Below, in pieces: positions 8,763 through 16,799 of a stretch of DNA of 64,000 bases. The translations under genes were made by a program, and so were the position numbers. Source of the DNA: Kineococcus mangrovi (lineage in GTDB: Bacteria; Actinomycetota; Actinomycetes; Actinomycetales; Kineococcaceae); NCBI RefSeq assembly GCF_041320705.1, contig NZ_JBGGTQ010000001.1, positions 558,001-622,000 of the forward strand. The letters are read 5' to 3'. Each line of letters starts with the position of its first letter. Within the stretch, counting starts at the first letter, position 1. A model generated the notes under the pieces. That model was not told where the DNA came from and did no database searches. It worked only from the letters and a program-made list of their open reading frames with translations.

Positions 8763-9512
8763 TCAGCCGCGCAGGGCCCGGCCGATGCCCGCGGCGGCCA
8801 CCGAGAGGGCGGCCACGAGCCGCTGCCGGTCCCGGCCGAGCGCGGTGACCACCAGGCCCAGCGCGGCGACGACCTCCTCGCCGGGCCCGCGGACGGGCAC
8901 CGCGACGGAGGCGTTGCCCACGTCCATCTCCCCGCTCGTGCTGGCGAACCCCTCCCGCCGCACCTGGGCCAGCTGACGCTGCAGCAGCCCGGGCGAGGTG
9001 ATGCTGTAGGGCGTCACGCGCTCCAGGCCGGCCAGCACGTGCGCCACGACGTCGGCGGGGGCGTGGGCCAGCAGGACCTTGCCCACCCCGGTCGTGTGCA
9101 GGGGCAGCCGCCCGCCGACGCGGCTGACGACCGGCACCGACGCCGACCCCTGCAACCGGTCCAGGTACAGGACCCGGTCCCCGTCGCGCTCGGCGAGGTG
9201 GACCGTCGCGCGCGTCGCGGCCTGCAGGTCCTGCAGGAAGGGCGCCGCCACGTCGCGCAGGTCGGTCTGGACGGGGGCCAGCAACCCCAGGTCCCACGTC
9301 CGCCGGCCCACGACGTACCCCCCGTCGGGACGGCGGGCGAGGAACCCACCGGCCTGCAGGCGGCGGGCGATGCGCAGCGTCGTCGAGGGGGTCAGACCGC
9401 TGCGCGCGGCGAGGTCGGCCAGGCGCAGGACCCGGTGCTCGGGGTCGAAGGCGCCCAGCACGTCCAGGGTGCGGTCCACGAGGGAGGCCCCGGGAGCGGA
9501 ACGACCGGCCAC
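8763..9512 (-). CDS. IclR-family transcriptional regulator (PcaR/PobR-like position)
   Basis: A 249-aa IclR protein: an N-terminal winged helix (RLADLAARSGLTPSTTLRIARRLQAGGFL, about residues 30-60) and the C-terminal effector domain (TTGVGKVLLAHAPADVV, GEMDVGNASVAVPVRGPG). It lies divergent from pobA-pcaHGBDC and probably controls that operon in response to 4-hydroxybenzoate, protocatechuate or a ring-cleavage product. I prefer the GTG at 9512, which lies 7 nt after a TAGGCT box on the minus strand (9520-9525), over the GTG at 9533. Confidence 0.85.
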   Translation of the reverse strand: MAGRSAPGASLVDRTLDVLGAFDPEHRVLRLADLAARSGLTPSTTLRIARRLQAGGFLARRPDGGYVVGRRTWDLGLLAPVQTDLRDVAAPFLQDLQAATRATVHLAERDGDRVLYLDRLQGSASVPVVSRVGGRLPLHTTGVGKVLLAHAPADVVAHVLAGLERVTPYSITSPGLLQRQLAQVRREGFASTSGEMDVGNASVAVPVRGPGEEVVAALGLVVTALGRDRQRLVAALSVAAAGIGRALRG

Positions 9513-9585
9513 ACCCGTCAGCCTACGTTGCACTCAGTGGCACGAGACCCTGGTCCCTCGCGGGGGGCCGCCCTAGCCTGCGGAC
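9513..9585. promoter_or_regulatory. Divergent IclR / pobA promoter region
   Basis: A TAGGCT box on the minus strand (9520-9525) lies 7 nt before the regulator start, and TAGCCT on the plus strand (9574-9579) lies 6 nt before the pobA ATG. Both genes are thus probably leaderless. The 48 bp between the two boxes must hold the IclR operator; I see no long perfect palindrome there. Confidence 0.55.
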
Positions 9586-10797
9586 ATGACGACGCCGTCC
9601 AGCTCCCCCGCCGCGACCCACCGCACGCGGGTCGCGGTCGTCGGGGGCGGGCCCGCCGGCCTCATGGCCTCGCACCTGCTGCACCGCGCCGGGATCGACA
9701 CCGTGGTCGTCGACCACCGGACCGTGCACGAGATCGAGACGACGCACCGCGCGGGCATCCTGGAGACCGACAGCGTGCGCCTGCTCACGCAGACGGGTGT
9801 CTACGGCGACGGTCCCCAGCGGGTCCTCACCGAGGGCGACCGCCACGGCGGGATCCACCTGCGCTTCGACGGCGCGTCCCACCACCTCGACTTCGAGCGC
9901 CTCGTCGGGAACTCCGTCTGGCTCTACCCGCAGACCGAGGTGTTCACCGACCTGCACCGCGCCCGGACCCGGGACGGCGGGGACCTGCACTACGGGGTGA
10001 GCGAGGTCGGCGTCCACGACGTGACCGGCTCACCGCGCGTGACCTTCACGGCCGCGGACGGGTCCCGCCACGAGGTGCGGGCCGAGGTCGTCGTCGGCGC
10101 CGACGGGTCGCGCAGCGTCTGCCGCGACCTCGTGGCCGGGCACCGGCGCTGGTTCCGGGAGTACCCCTTCGCCTGGTTCGGCATCCTGTGCGAGGCCCCC
10201 AAGAGTTCCCCCGAACTCGTCTACAACCGTTCCGAGACGGGTTTCGCGCTCGTCAGCCAGCGCACCGAGTCGGTGCAGCGCATGTACTTCCAGTGCGACC
10301 CGGCCGAGAACCCCGACGACTGGTCCGACGCGCGGATCTGGGACGAGCTGCAGGGCCGCCTCGCCGGCCGCGACGGTTTCGAACTGATCGAGGGTCCCGT
10401 CATCAGCCGGTCGGTCCTGCCGTTCCGCAGCTTCGTCCAGACCCCGATGCGGCACGGCCGCCTCGTCCTGGCCGGCGACGCCGCGCACACGGTCCCCCCG
10501 ACCGGGGCCAAGGGCCTGAACCTCGCCCTGGCCGACGTGCGGGTGCTCGCCGAGGTCCTGGTGGACGCGCTGGCCAAGGACGACCTCGACCTGCTCGACG
10601 AGTACACCGACCGCGCCCTGGCCCGGGTCTGGAAGGCCCAGCACTTCAGCTACTGGATGACGACGATGCTGCACCGCAGCCCCGGCACCGAGGGTTTCGA
10701 CGACCTGCGCCAGCTCGGCGAACTGCACTCCCTGGTCTCCTCCGAGGCCGGGTCCACCTACCTCGCGGAGGGTTACACCGGATGGCCGACACGATGA
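9586..10797 (+). CDS. pobA: 4-hydroxybenzoate 3-monooxygenase
   Basis: A 403-aa class A flavoprotein hydroxylase that turns 4-hydroxybenzoate, NAD(P)H and O2 into protocatechuate. The FAD dinucleotide motif VAVVGGGPAGLMASHLL is near residue 18, TTHRAGILE near 48, the second FAD/NAD(P)H motif VVVGADGSRSVCRD near 170 and GDAAHTVPPTGAKGLNLALADV near 300. Length and order match PobA. It is the first gene of the operon and its stop overlaps pcaH. Confidence 0.93.
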   Translation: MTTPSSSPAATHRTRVAVVGGGPAGLMASHLLHRAGIDTVVVDHRTVHEIETTHRAGILETDSVRLLTQTGVYGDGPQRVLTEGDRHGGIHLRFDGASHHLDFERLVGNSVWLYPQTEVFTDLHRARTRDGGDLHYGVSEVGVHDVTGSPRVTFTAADGSRHEVRAEVVVGADGSRSVCRDLVAGHRRWFREYPFAWFGILCEAPKSSPELVYNRSETGFALVSQRTESVQRMYFQCDPAENPDDWSDARIWDELQGRLAGRDGFELIEGPVISRSVLPFRSFVQTPMRHGRLVLAGDAAHTVPPTGAKGLNLALADVRVLAEVLVDALAKDDLDLLDEYTDRALARVWKAQHFSYWMTTMLHRSPGTEGFDDLRQLGELHSLVSSEAGSTYLAEGYTGWPTR

Positions 10798-11558
10798 CCG
10801 CTCTGGAGAGCCAGGCGGACCTGTCCGCCGAGATCGAGGACACCGCCGCGACGTGGGCGACGGCCCGCGAACCGGAGTTCCAGCCGCGGCGGGACTACCC
10901 GCCCTACCGCTCGACGCTGCTGCGCCACCCCACCAAGGACCTGTTCCAGGTCGACCCCGAGGGCGTGGAGCTGTTCGCCCCCGCGTTCGGCCAGCGCGAC
11001 GTCGCTCCCCTGGAGGCGGACCTGACGATCCAGCGCGGCGGGGAACCGCTGGGCGAGCGGATGGTCGTGACCGGCCGCGTCGTCGACGGCGACGGCCGGC
11101 CCGTGCGCCACCAGCTCGTGGAGGTCTGGCAGGCGAACGCGGGCGGTCGCTACGTCCACCAGCGCGACCAGCACCCGGCCCCGCTGGACCCGAACTTCAC
11201 CGGGATGGGCCGGACGCTGACCGACGCCGACGGGGTCTACCGGTTCACGACGGTCAAACCCGGCCCGTACCCGTGGAAGAACCACCACAACGCCTGGCGC
11301 CCGGCGCACATCCACTTCTCGTTGTTCGGCACCGACTTCACCCAGCGGCTCGTGACCCAGATGTACTTCCCCGGCGACCCGCTGTTCGCGCTCGACCCGA
11401 TCTACCAGTCGATCGTGGACCCGGCCGCCCGCGAGCGCCTCGTCGCGACCTACGACCACGACGTCACCACCCACGAGTGGGCGACGGGGTACCGGTGGGA
11501 CATCGTCCTCACCGGCGCCCACCGCACGCCCGTCGAGACCGGGGAGGACCCCGCGTGA
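10782..11558 (+). CDS. pcaH: Protocatechuate 3,4-dioxygenase beta subunit
   Basis: A 258-aa intradiol dioxygenase subunit that carries the Fe(III) site: the tyrosines of GGRYVHQRDQ and GPYPWKNHHN and the histidines of RPAHIHFSLFG fit the known Tyr2His2 ligand set. It opens protocatechuate to 3-carboxy-cis,cis-muconate. The ATG at 10782 has GGAGGG about 10 nt upstream and is preferred to the ATG at 10794 that forms an ATGA overlap with the pobA stop. Followed by pcaG with a GTGA overlap. Confidence 0.93.
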   Translation: MADTMTALESQADLSAEIEDTAATWATAREPEFQPRRDYPPYRSTLLRHPTKDLFQVDPEGVELFAPAFGQRDVAPLEADLTIQRGGEPLGERMVVTGRVVDGDGRPVRHQLVEVWQANAGGRYVHQRDQHPAPLDPNFTGMGRTLTDADGVYRFTTVKPGPYPWKNHHNAWRPAHIHFSLFGTDFTQRLVTQMYFPGDPLFALDPIYQSIVDPAARERLVATYDHDVTTHEWATGYRWDIVLTGAHRTPVETGEDPA

Positions 11559-12109
11559 CCCGCCTCGCCCCGACCCCGGGCCAGACCGTGGGCCCGTTCT
11601 TCCACGACGCCCTGCCCTACCCCGGGGACGCCGACCTGGTGCCCCGCGGGACCCCGGGGGCGGTCCGCCTGCACGGCACGGTGTTCGACGGCGGCGGCGC
11701 CCCCGTGGTCGACGCGCTGCTGGAGGTCTGGCAGGCCGACCCGGACGGCGCCGTCGTGCAGCGCCCCGGGTCGCTGCACCGCGACGGCTGGACGTTCACG
11801 GGGTTCGGCCGCTGCGCCACCGACGGTGCGGGTCACTACTCCTTCACCACGCTCACGCCCGGCGCCGTGGACGGCGGGCTGCCGTTCTTCGCCGTCACGG
11901 TCTTCGCGCGCGGGGTGCTGCACCGGCTGAGCACCCGCGCGTACCTGCCACCCGCCGACGGCGCGAGGGACGCGCTGCTCACCGCCGCGGGTCCGCGCTC
12001 GCGCACCCTCGTGGCCGTGGCCGAGCCCGACGGCTACCGTTTCGACGTGCACCTGCAGGGTCCGGAGGAGACCGTCTTCCTCCGCGCGCCCGGGGAGTCC
12101 CCCGCGTGA
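11555..12109 (+). CDS. pcaG: Protocatechuate 3,4-dioxygenase alpha subunit
   Basis: A 184-aa non-iron-binding partner of PcaH. It has the family's opening PTPGQTVGPFFHDALPY, the shared intradiol core (ALLEVWQADPDGAV, GFGRCATDGAGHYSFTTLTPG) and lacks the HIH iron ligands, which separates alpha from beta. GTG at 11555 overlaps the pcaH stop, which supports equal production of the two subunits. Confidence 0.92.
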   Translation: MTRLAPTPGQTVGPFFHDALPYPGDADLVPRGTPGAVRLHGTVFDGGGAPVVDALLEVWQADPDGAVVQRPGSLHRDGWTFTGFGRCATDGAGHYSFTTLTPGAVDGGLPFFAVTVFARGVLHRLSTRAYLPPADGARDALLTAAGPRSRTLVAVAEPDGYRFDVHLQGPEETVFLRAPGESPA

Positions 12110-12116
12110 GCAGGCC

Positions 12117-13094
12117 GTGAGCGAACTCTTCCGGCCCGGTGACCACCGGGCCGGTGCGGTGTTCTCCGACGGGGCCTTCACCGCGGCGATGGTCGCGGTG
12201 GAGTCGGCGTGGGCCGGGGCGGAGCTGACCGCCCCCGACGATCCGCTGGACGTCGAGCCCGGCGGGAACCCCCTCATCCCCCTCGTGGCGGCTCTGCGGC
12301 GGGCCAACCCGGGTGTGGAGGTCCACACCGGCCTGACGAGCCAGGACGTCGTGGACACCGCGCTCGTGCTGATGCTGCGCGAGGCGGTCGCGCAGGTCCG
12401 CACCCACCTCGCGGCCGCCCTCGCGGCCCTGGACCGCCTCGACGCCGCGCACGGCCACCTCGAGGTCACGGCGCGCACCCTCACGCAGTGGGCGCTGCCC
12501 GTCCCGCTGGCCCACCGCTTCGGGGCCTGGCGCACGGGGCTGCGGGAGGCCGACGCCGACCTGGCCGCCCTGGCGTTCCCGGTGCAGGCCGGTGGGCCCG
12601 TGGGAGTCCTCGCCGACCGCCGCGACCTGGCCGCCCGGCTGGGCCTGGCCGACGCGCCGTCGTGGCACACGACCCGGCGTCCCGTGACGCGCGCCGGGGA
12701 CGCCCTCGTCGCCACGACCGACGCCTGCGGGCACGTCGCCCGGGACGTCCTGACCCTGTCCCGGCCCGAGGTCGGGGAACTGTCCGAGGGCACCGGCGGC
12801 GGGTCGTCCTCGATGCCGCACAAGGCGAACCCCGTGCTGTCGGTGCTCGTCCGGTCCGCCGCGATCGTCGCCCCGTCCCTGGCCGCCACGCTGCACGCGG
12901 CGGCGGCCGACCAGGTCGACGAGCGCGCCGACGGGGCCTGGCACGCCGAGTGGGACACGTTGCGCCTGCTCGCCCGCCGCACGGTCGTCGCCACGGCGCA
13001 GACCGCGGACCTGCTGGCGGGTCTGACCGTCCACCCCGACCGCGCCGCGGCGAACCTCGCCGCGGCGGAACGACTGCGCGGAGGAACCCCGTGA
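12117..13094 (+). CDS. pcaB: 3-carboxy-cis,cis-muconate cycloisomerase
   Basis: A 325-aa member of the fumarase/aspartase superfamily. The signature GGGSSSMPHKANPVLS near residue 235 holds the catalytic serine loop, and TGLTSQDVVDTALVLMLR is near residue 70. It lactonises 3-carboxymuconate to 4-carboxymuconolactone. The protein is shorter than most PcaB proteins (often 350-450 aa), mainly at the C-terminus. It starts with GTG 7 bp after pcaG and overlaps pcaD by GTGA. Confidence 0.9.
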   Translation: MSELFRPGDHRAGAVFSDGAFTAAMVAVESAWAGAELTAPDDPLDVEPGGNPLIPLVAALRRANPGVEVHTGLTSQDVVDTALVLMLREAVAQVRTHLAAALAALDRLDAAHGHLEVTARTLTQWALPVPLAHRFGAWRTGLREADADLAALAFPVQAGGPVGVLADRRDLAARLGLADAPSWHTTRRPVTRAGDALVATTDACGHVARDVLTLSRPEVGELSEGTGGGSSSMPHKANPVLSVLVRSAAIVAPSLAATLHAAAADQVDERADGAWHAEWDTLRLLARRTVVATAQTADLLAGLTVHPDRAAANLAAAERLRGGTP

Positions 13095-13852
13095 ACCCCG
13101 ACAGACCCGTCCTGGTGCTCGGCCCGTCGCTGGGCACGACCGCCGCCGCGTGCTGGGGTCCCGTCGTCGACCTGCTGGGCGAGGAGTTCGACGTCGTCGC
13201 CCGGGAACTGCCCGGGCACGGTGCCGACCGGGGGCCCGTCCCGGCGGACCTCACGATCGCCGACCTCGCCCGGCAGGTCGTGGACGCCGTCGCCGAACGC
13301 CACGACGGGCCGTTCCTCTACGCGGGCGACTCGGTCGGCGGGCAGGTCGGGTTGCAGCTCCTGCTGGACCACCCCGACCGCGTCCTGGGGGCCGTGCTGT
13401 GCTGCACGGGCGCCCGCATCGGGACGCCGGAGTCGTGGGCCGAGCGCACCGCGCAGGTGCGGGCCTCGGGCACCGCCTCCCTCGTGGGCGCCACGGCCGC
13501 GCGCTGGTTCGCCCCCGGGTTCCTCGAACGCCGCCCGGCGGTGGGGGCCGCGCTGCTGCACGCCCTGCGGGACACCGGGACCGACGGCTACACCGCGGTG
13601 TGCGGGGCGCTGGGCGCCTTCGACGTCCGCGATCGCCTCGGCGAGGTCGACCGGCCCGTGGTCGCGGTCGCGGGCGCCCACGACGCCGTGTGCCCGCCGG
13701 ACTCGCTGCGCGAGATCGCCGACGGGGTGCGGGACGGGCGGCTCGTGGTCCTGGACGACGTGGCGCACCAGGCGCCCGCCGAGGCGCCCGGGGAGATCGC
13801 CCGGATCGTCCGGGACCTGGCGGCGCGGGTGGGGACGGAGGTGGCGCGGTGA
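13091..13852 (+). CDS. pcaD: 3-oxoadipate enol-lactonase
   Basis: A 253-aa alpha/beta hydrolase. The nucleophile elbow is GDSVGGQVG near residue 79, the acid lies in VAGAHDAVCPPD near 195 and the histidine in DDVAHQAPAEAP near 222. It hydrolyses 3-oxoadipate enol-lactone to 3-oxoadipate. Many actinobacteria fuse this domain to the decarboxylase as PcaL; here pcaD and pcaC are separate and joined only by a GTGA overlap. Confidence 0.88.
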   Translation: MNPDRPVLVLGPSLGTTAAACWGPVVDLLGEEFDVVARELPGHGADRGPVPADLTIADLARQVVDAVAERHDGPFLYAGDSVGGQVGLQLLLDHPDRVLGAVLCCTGARIGTPESWAERTAQVRASGTASLVGATAARWFAPGFLERRPAVGAALLHALRDTGTDGYTAVCGALGAFDVRDRLGEVDRPVVAVAGAHDAVCPPDSLREIADGVRDGRLVVLDDVAHQAPAEAPGEIARIVRDLAARVGTEVAR

Positions 13853-14235
13853 CCGACGAGTACGACGCGGGGATGGTCGTCCGGCGCGAGGTGCTGGGCG
13901 ACGAGCACGTCGACCGCGCGGTGGCCGCGACGACGGGGTTCACCGCCGACTTCCAGCGCTACATCACCGAGAACGCCTGGGGGGCGGTGTGGACGCGGCC
14001 CGGGCTGGACCGGCGCACCCGTTCCCTCATCACCCTCACGGCCCTCATCGCGCGCGGGCACCACGAGGAGTTCGCGATGCACGTGCGGGCTGCGCGCCGC
14101 AACGGCGTCACGGTCGCCGAGATCGGCGAGACGATCCTGGCCTCCGCGGTGTACTGCGGGGTGCCGGACGCGAACAACGCCTTCCGCATCGCCTCCCAGG
14201 TCCTGGCCGAACTCGGTGAGAACCTGGACGCGTGA
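13849..14235 (+). CDS. pcaC: 4-carboxymuconolactone decarboxylase
   Basis: A 128-aa AhpD-fold protein with the CMD family core: FQRYITENAWGAVWTRPGLDRRTRSL, then ALIARGHHEEFAMHVRAARRNGV and YCGVPDANNAFRIA. It decarboxylates 4-carboxymuconolactone to the enol-lactone used by PcaD. With pcaC the window holds the route from 4-hydroxybenzoate to 3-oxoadipate; the CoA-transferase (pcaIJ) and thiolase (pcaF) are not here. Confidence 0.92.
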   Translation: MTDEYDAGMVVRREVLGDEHVDRAVAATTGFTADFQRYITENAWGAVWTRPGLDRRTRSLITLTALIARGHHEEFAMHVRAARRNGVTVAEIGETILASAVYCGVPDANNAFRIASQVLAELGENLDA

Positions 14236-14834
14236 GCGACGCGGGAGTGCGCAGGATCGGGATCGTCCTGTTCGACGGGGTGGAGGAGCTCGACGCCGTC
14301 GGGCCCTGGGACGTGCTGGCCTGCTGGACCCAGCAGTTCCCCGAGGACGGCTGGGCGGTGACGACGCTGTCCCGCGACGGCGGCCTCGTGACCGCCGCCA
14401 AGGGCCTGCAGCTCACCGCGGCCCACTCCTTCGCCGACGCCCCCGCGTTCGACGTCCTGCTGCACCCCGGCGGGAACGGGACGCGGCCGCAGCTGCGCGA
14501 CGAGGCGCACCTGGAGTGGGTCCGCGCCCAGCGCCGGTCGGTGCCGCTCATGACGAGCGTGTGCACCGGCGCCCTCGTGTACGCCGCCGCCGGGTTGCTG
14601 GCCGGGCGGCCGGCGACGACGCACTGGGGGGCGCTGGACCTGCTCGCCGAGCTGGACGGGAGCATCGAGGTCCGCCCCGACGACCGCTTCGTCGACGACG
14701 GCGACGTCGTGACCTCCTCGGGGGTGTCCGCCGGCATCGACATGGCCCTGCACCTGGTGGCCCGGCTCTCTTCGGTGGACCGGGCCCGCCAGGTGCGCCG
14801 TCAGGTCCAGTACGACCCCGAACCGCCCGTCTGA
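14232..14834 (+). CDS. DJ-1/PfpI-family protein, isonitrile-hydratase-like
   Basis: A 200-aa flavodoxin-like protein of the DJ-1/ThiJ/PfpI superfamily. IGIVLFDGVEELDAVGPWDVL opens it, and the nucleophile elbow is SVCTGALVYAAAGLL near residue 105. This pattern is closest to isonitrile hydratase (InhA) and the N-terminal domain of GlxA-type regulators. It starts with GTG overlapping the pcaC stop, so it belongs to the pca operon, but no role in that pathway is known to me. Its 3' end overlaps the convergent GAPDH gene by 34 bp. Confidence 0.75.
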   Translation: MSDAGVRRIGIVLFDGVEELDAVGPWDVLACWTQQFPEDGWAVTTLSRDGGLVTAAKGLQLTAAHSFADAPAFDVLLHPGGNGTRPQLRDEAHLEWVRAQRRSVPLMTSVCTGALVYAAAGLLAGRPATTHWGALDLLAELDGSIEVRPDDRFVDDGDVVTSSGVSAGIDMALHLVARLSSVDRARQVRRQVQYDPEPPV

Positions 14835-16267
14835 GCCGCGAGCTCGGAGGCCACCGGTGGGAACACCGGCCGGTCCAGCCCCTGGAACGAGCGGGCGACG
14901 CGCAGGACCTGTTCGCAGTAGCCGCGCTCGTTGTCGTACCAGACGTAGAGGACCACGGTGTCCCCCGCCGCGATCGTCGCGAGGGCGTCCACGACGCCCG
15001 TCTTGCGGGTGCCGATGAAGTCGGTGGAGACGACCTCCGGGGAGTCGGTGTAGTCGATCTGGTCCTGCCACGGGGAGTCCAGCGACACCCGGCGCAGGAA
15101 CTCGTTGAGGTCGGTCTTCTCGACGGGTTCACGCAGCGTCAGGTGCAGCACCGCGAGGGACACGTCGGGGGTGGGTACGCGGATGGAGTTCCCCGTCAGC
15201 TTCCCTTCGAGCTCGGGCAGCGCCTTCGCGACGGCCTTCGCGGCGCCGGTCTCGGTGAGCACCATGTTGAGGACCGCGGAGCGACCGCGGCGGTCGCCCT
15301 GGTGGAAGTTGTCGATGAGGTTCTGGTCGTTGGTGAAGGAGTGCACGGTCTCCACGTGCCCGCGGACGATCCCGTAGCGGTCGTTCACGACCTTCAGCAC
15401 GGGGGCGATCGCGTTCGTCGTGCACGACGCCGCCGAGGCGATGCGGTCCGTCCCCGTCAGCGCGTCCTGGTTCAGGCCGTGGACGACGTTCTTCACCGAC
15501 CCCTTGCCCGGAGCGGTGAGCAGCACCCGCCCGACGCCCTGGCTGCGCAGGTGTTGCGACAACCCCTCGGCGTCGCGCCACCGCCCGGTGTTGTCGATGA
15601 CGAGGGCGTCGTGGATGCCGTGCGCGGCGTAGTCCACGGTCGCCGGGTCGTCGGCGTAGAGGACCTGGATCGTCGTGCCGTTGGCGTGGATCCGGTCGTT
15701 CTCCTCGTCCACGGTGATGGTTCCGGCGAAGGCGCCGTGGACGGAGTCGCGGCGCAGCAGGCCGGCGCGCTTGACGAGGTCGTTGGCCCCGCCGCGGCGC
15801 ACGACGACGGCCCGCAGCCGCAGGCCCCACGGGTCCTGACCCTGCTCGAGGAGGATGCGGGCCAGGAGCCGGCCGATGCGCCCGAACCCGTAGAGGACGA
15901 CGTCGCGCCGGCCGCCGGGCCGGACGCCGGCGAGGGGGGCGAGCAGTTCGCGCACGGCGGTCTCGTCCGCCCCGGACCCGGCGAGACGGGCCAGGTCGAC
16001 GACGGCCGGGGACAGCGGCAACCGGACGAGGACCTGCAGCAGGTCCAGGCTGCCCTCCAGGGGCAGTTCCGCGGCGTCGACGCGCCGGGCGAACCGGTGC
16101 GCCTTGACGAGGTCCACGACGGACTTGCCGACCAGGCTGCGGCCGTGGACGGTCACCGTCACCCCGTGGTCGCGGTGCAGGCGGCCGATGAGCGGCACCA
16201 TCGCCTCGGCCAGGCCGAGCTTGAGGGACCAGCCGAGGTCGTCGGCGGGCCGGTTCTGGTCGGACAT
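14801..16267 (-). CDS. Glyceraldehyde-3-phosphate dehydrogenase, long form
   Basis: A 488-aa GAPDH. About 130 N-terminal residues of unknown role precede the NAD(P) domain (VVLYGFGRIGRLLARILLEQG). The catalytic Cys is in SAASCTTNAIAPVLKVVND near residue 300, with HSFTNDQNLIDNFHQGD, a conserved NSIRVPTPDVSLAVL and the C-terminal WYDNERGYCEQVLR. Long GAPDHs of about 480 aa occur in actinobacteria (GapB/GapX type) and tend to be NADP-linked or gluconeogenic; that role is inference. Its 3' end overlaps the convergent DJ-1 gene by 34 bp. Confidence 0.88.
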   Translation of the reverse strand: MSDQNRPADDLGWSLKLGLAEAMVPLIGRLHRDHGVTVTVHGRSLVGKSVVDLVKAHRFARRVDAAELPLEGSLDLLQVLVRLPLSPAVVDLARLAGSGADETAVRELLAPLAGVRPGGRRDVVLYGFGRIGRLLARILLEQGQDPWGLRLRAVVVRRGGANDLVKRAGLLRRDSVHGAFAGTITVDEENDRIHANGTTIQVLYADDPATVDYAAHGIHDALVIDNTGRWRDAEGLSQHLRSQGVGRVLLTAPGKGSVKNVVHGLNQDALTGTDRIASAASCTTNAIAPVLKVVNDRYGIVRGHVETVHSFTNDQNLIDNFHQGDRRGRSAVLNMVLTETGAAKAVAKALPELEGKLTGNSIRVPTPDVSLAVLHLTLREPVEKTDLNEFLRRVSLDSPWQDQIDYTDSPEVVSTDFIGTRKTGVVDALATIAAGDTVVLYVWYDNERGYCEQVLRVARSFQGLDRPVFPPVASELAAQTGGSGSYWT

Positions 16268-16394
16268 GCGGGGATCTCCTCGTCACGGCGGGTCGCGGTG
16301 AGGCCCACGATCGGGGAACTCCACGCGCCGGACGAGGGGGGAACCCCGGAAAGATCGACCGGTCTTCACAGGTGGTGCATCCACCCCCACCCGG

Positions 16395-16721
16395 TCAGCG
16401 GGGCTGCACCTCACCCATCGGTCCGAACCCCGCCACGTCCGGGGCGTGGACGTGGACGATCTGCGGTTGCGCGGCGACGTGGTCGGGCATCTCGGAGATC
16501 GCCTTCTGGAAGTGCTCCGACGCGACGTGGGTCCTGCCCGCCTCCTCGTCGGCGAACCCCTCGACGAGGGTCCACAGGTCGGGGTCCTCGACACCGCGGG
16601 ACCAGTCGAAGAACAGGTTCCCCGGCTCGGCCCGGACGGCCTCGGTGAACTCGCGGACGAGTTCGGGCCAGCGGTCGGACAGCTCGGGCTTCACGGGCCA
16701 CTTCACCACGATGAGGATCAC
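16395..16721 (-). CDS. ABM-domain (YgiN-like) putative quinol monooxygenase
   Basis: A 108-aa single-domain protein of the antibiotic-biosynthesis-monooxygenase fold: ILIVVKWPVKPELSDRWPELVREFTEAVRAEPGNLFFDW, then ASEHFQKAISEMPDHVAAQP. Such proteins form dimeric alpha/beta barrels and oxidise quinols or similar aromatics without a bound cofactor. It stands alone between GAPDH and ureC; the 127-bp gap to GAPDH holds no feature I can name. Confidence 0.75.
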   Translation of the reverse strand: MILIVVKWPVKPELSDRWPELVREFTEAVRAEPGNLFFDWSRGVEDPDLWTLVEGFADEEAGRTHVASEHFQKAISEMPDHVAAQPQIVHVHAPDVAGFGPMGEVQPR

Positions 16722-16763
16722 GCGTCGAGGGTAGTGCGGCCTCGTGCCGGCGCGCGTCCTGCC

Positions 16764-16799
16764 GAGGTCGGAGCCGGGGTCGGAGCCGAGGTCAGAGGT
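16764..16799. repeat. 12-bp tandem repeat across the ureC stop codon
   Basis: Units GAGGTCGGAGCC (16764-16775), GGGGTCGGAGCC (16776-16787) and GAGGTCAGAGGT (16788-16799). The ureC stop (minus strand, 16792-16794) lies in the third unit and the other units lie just downstream of the gene, so the array marks the gene's 3' edge. Confidence 0.75.

Noticed and set aside
10030-10728. Long antisense readings opposite pobA and many other genes
   Set aside because: In DNA of over 70% GC, long open frames on the opposite strand are expected. They have poor composition (Arg/Pro/Gly/Ala-rich), no domain pattern and no start signals.
14801-14834. Frameshift or annotation error at the 34-bp overlap of DJ-1 and GAPDH ends
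   Set aside because: Both C-termini are plausible and both stop codons are clear; a short tail-to-tail overlap is acceptable.
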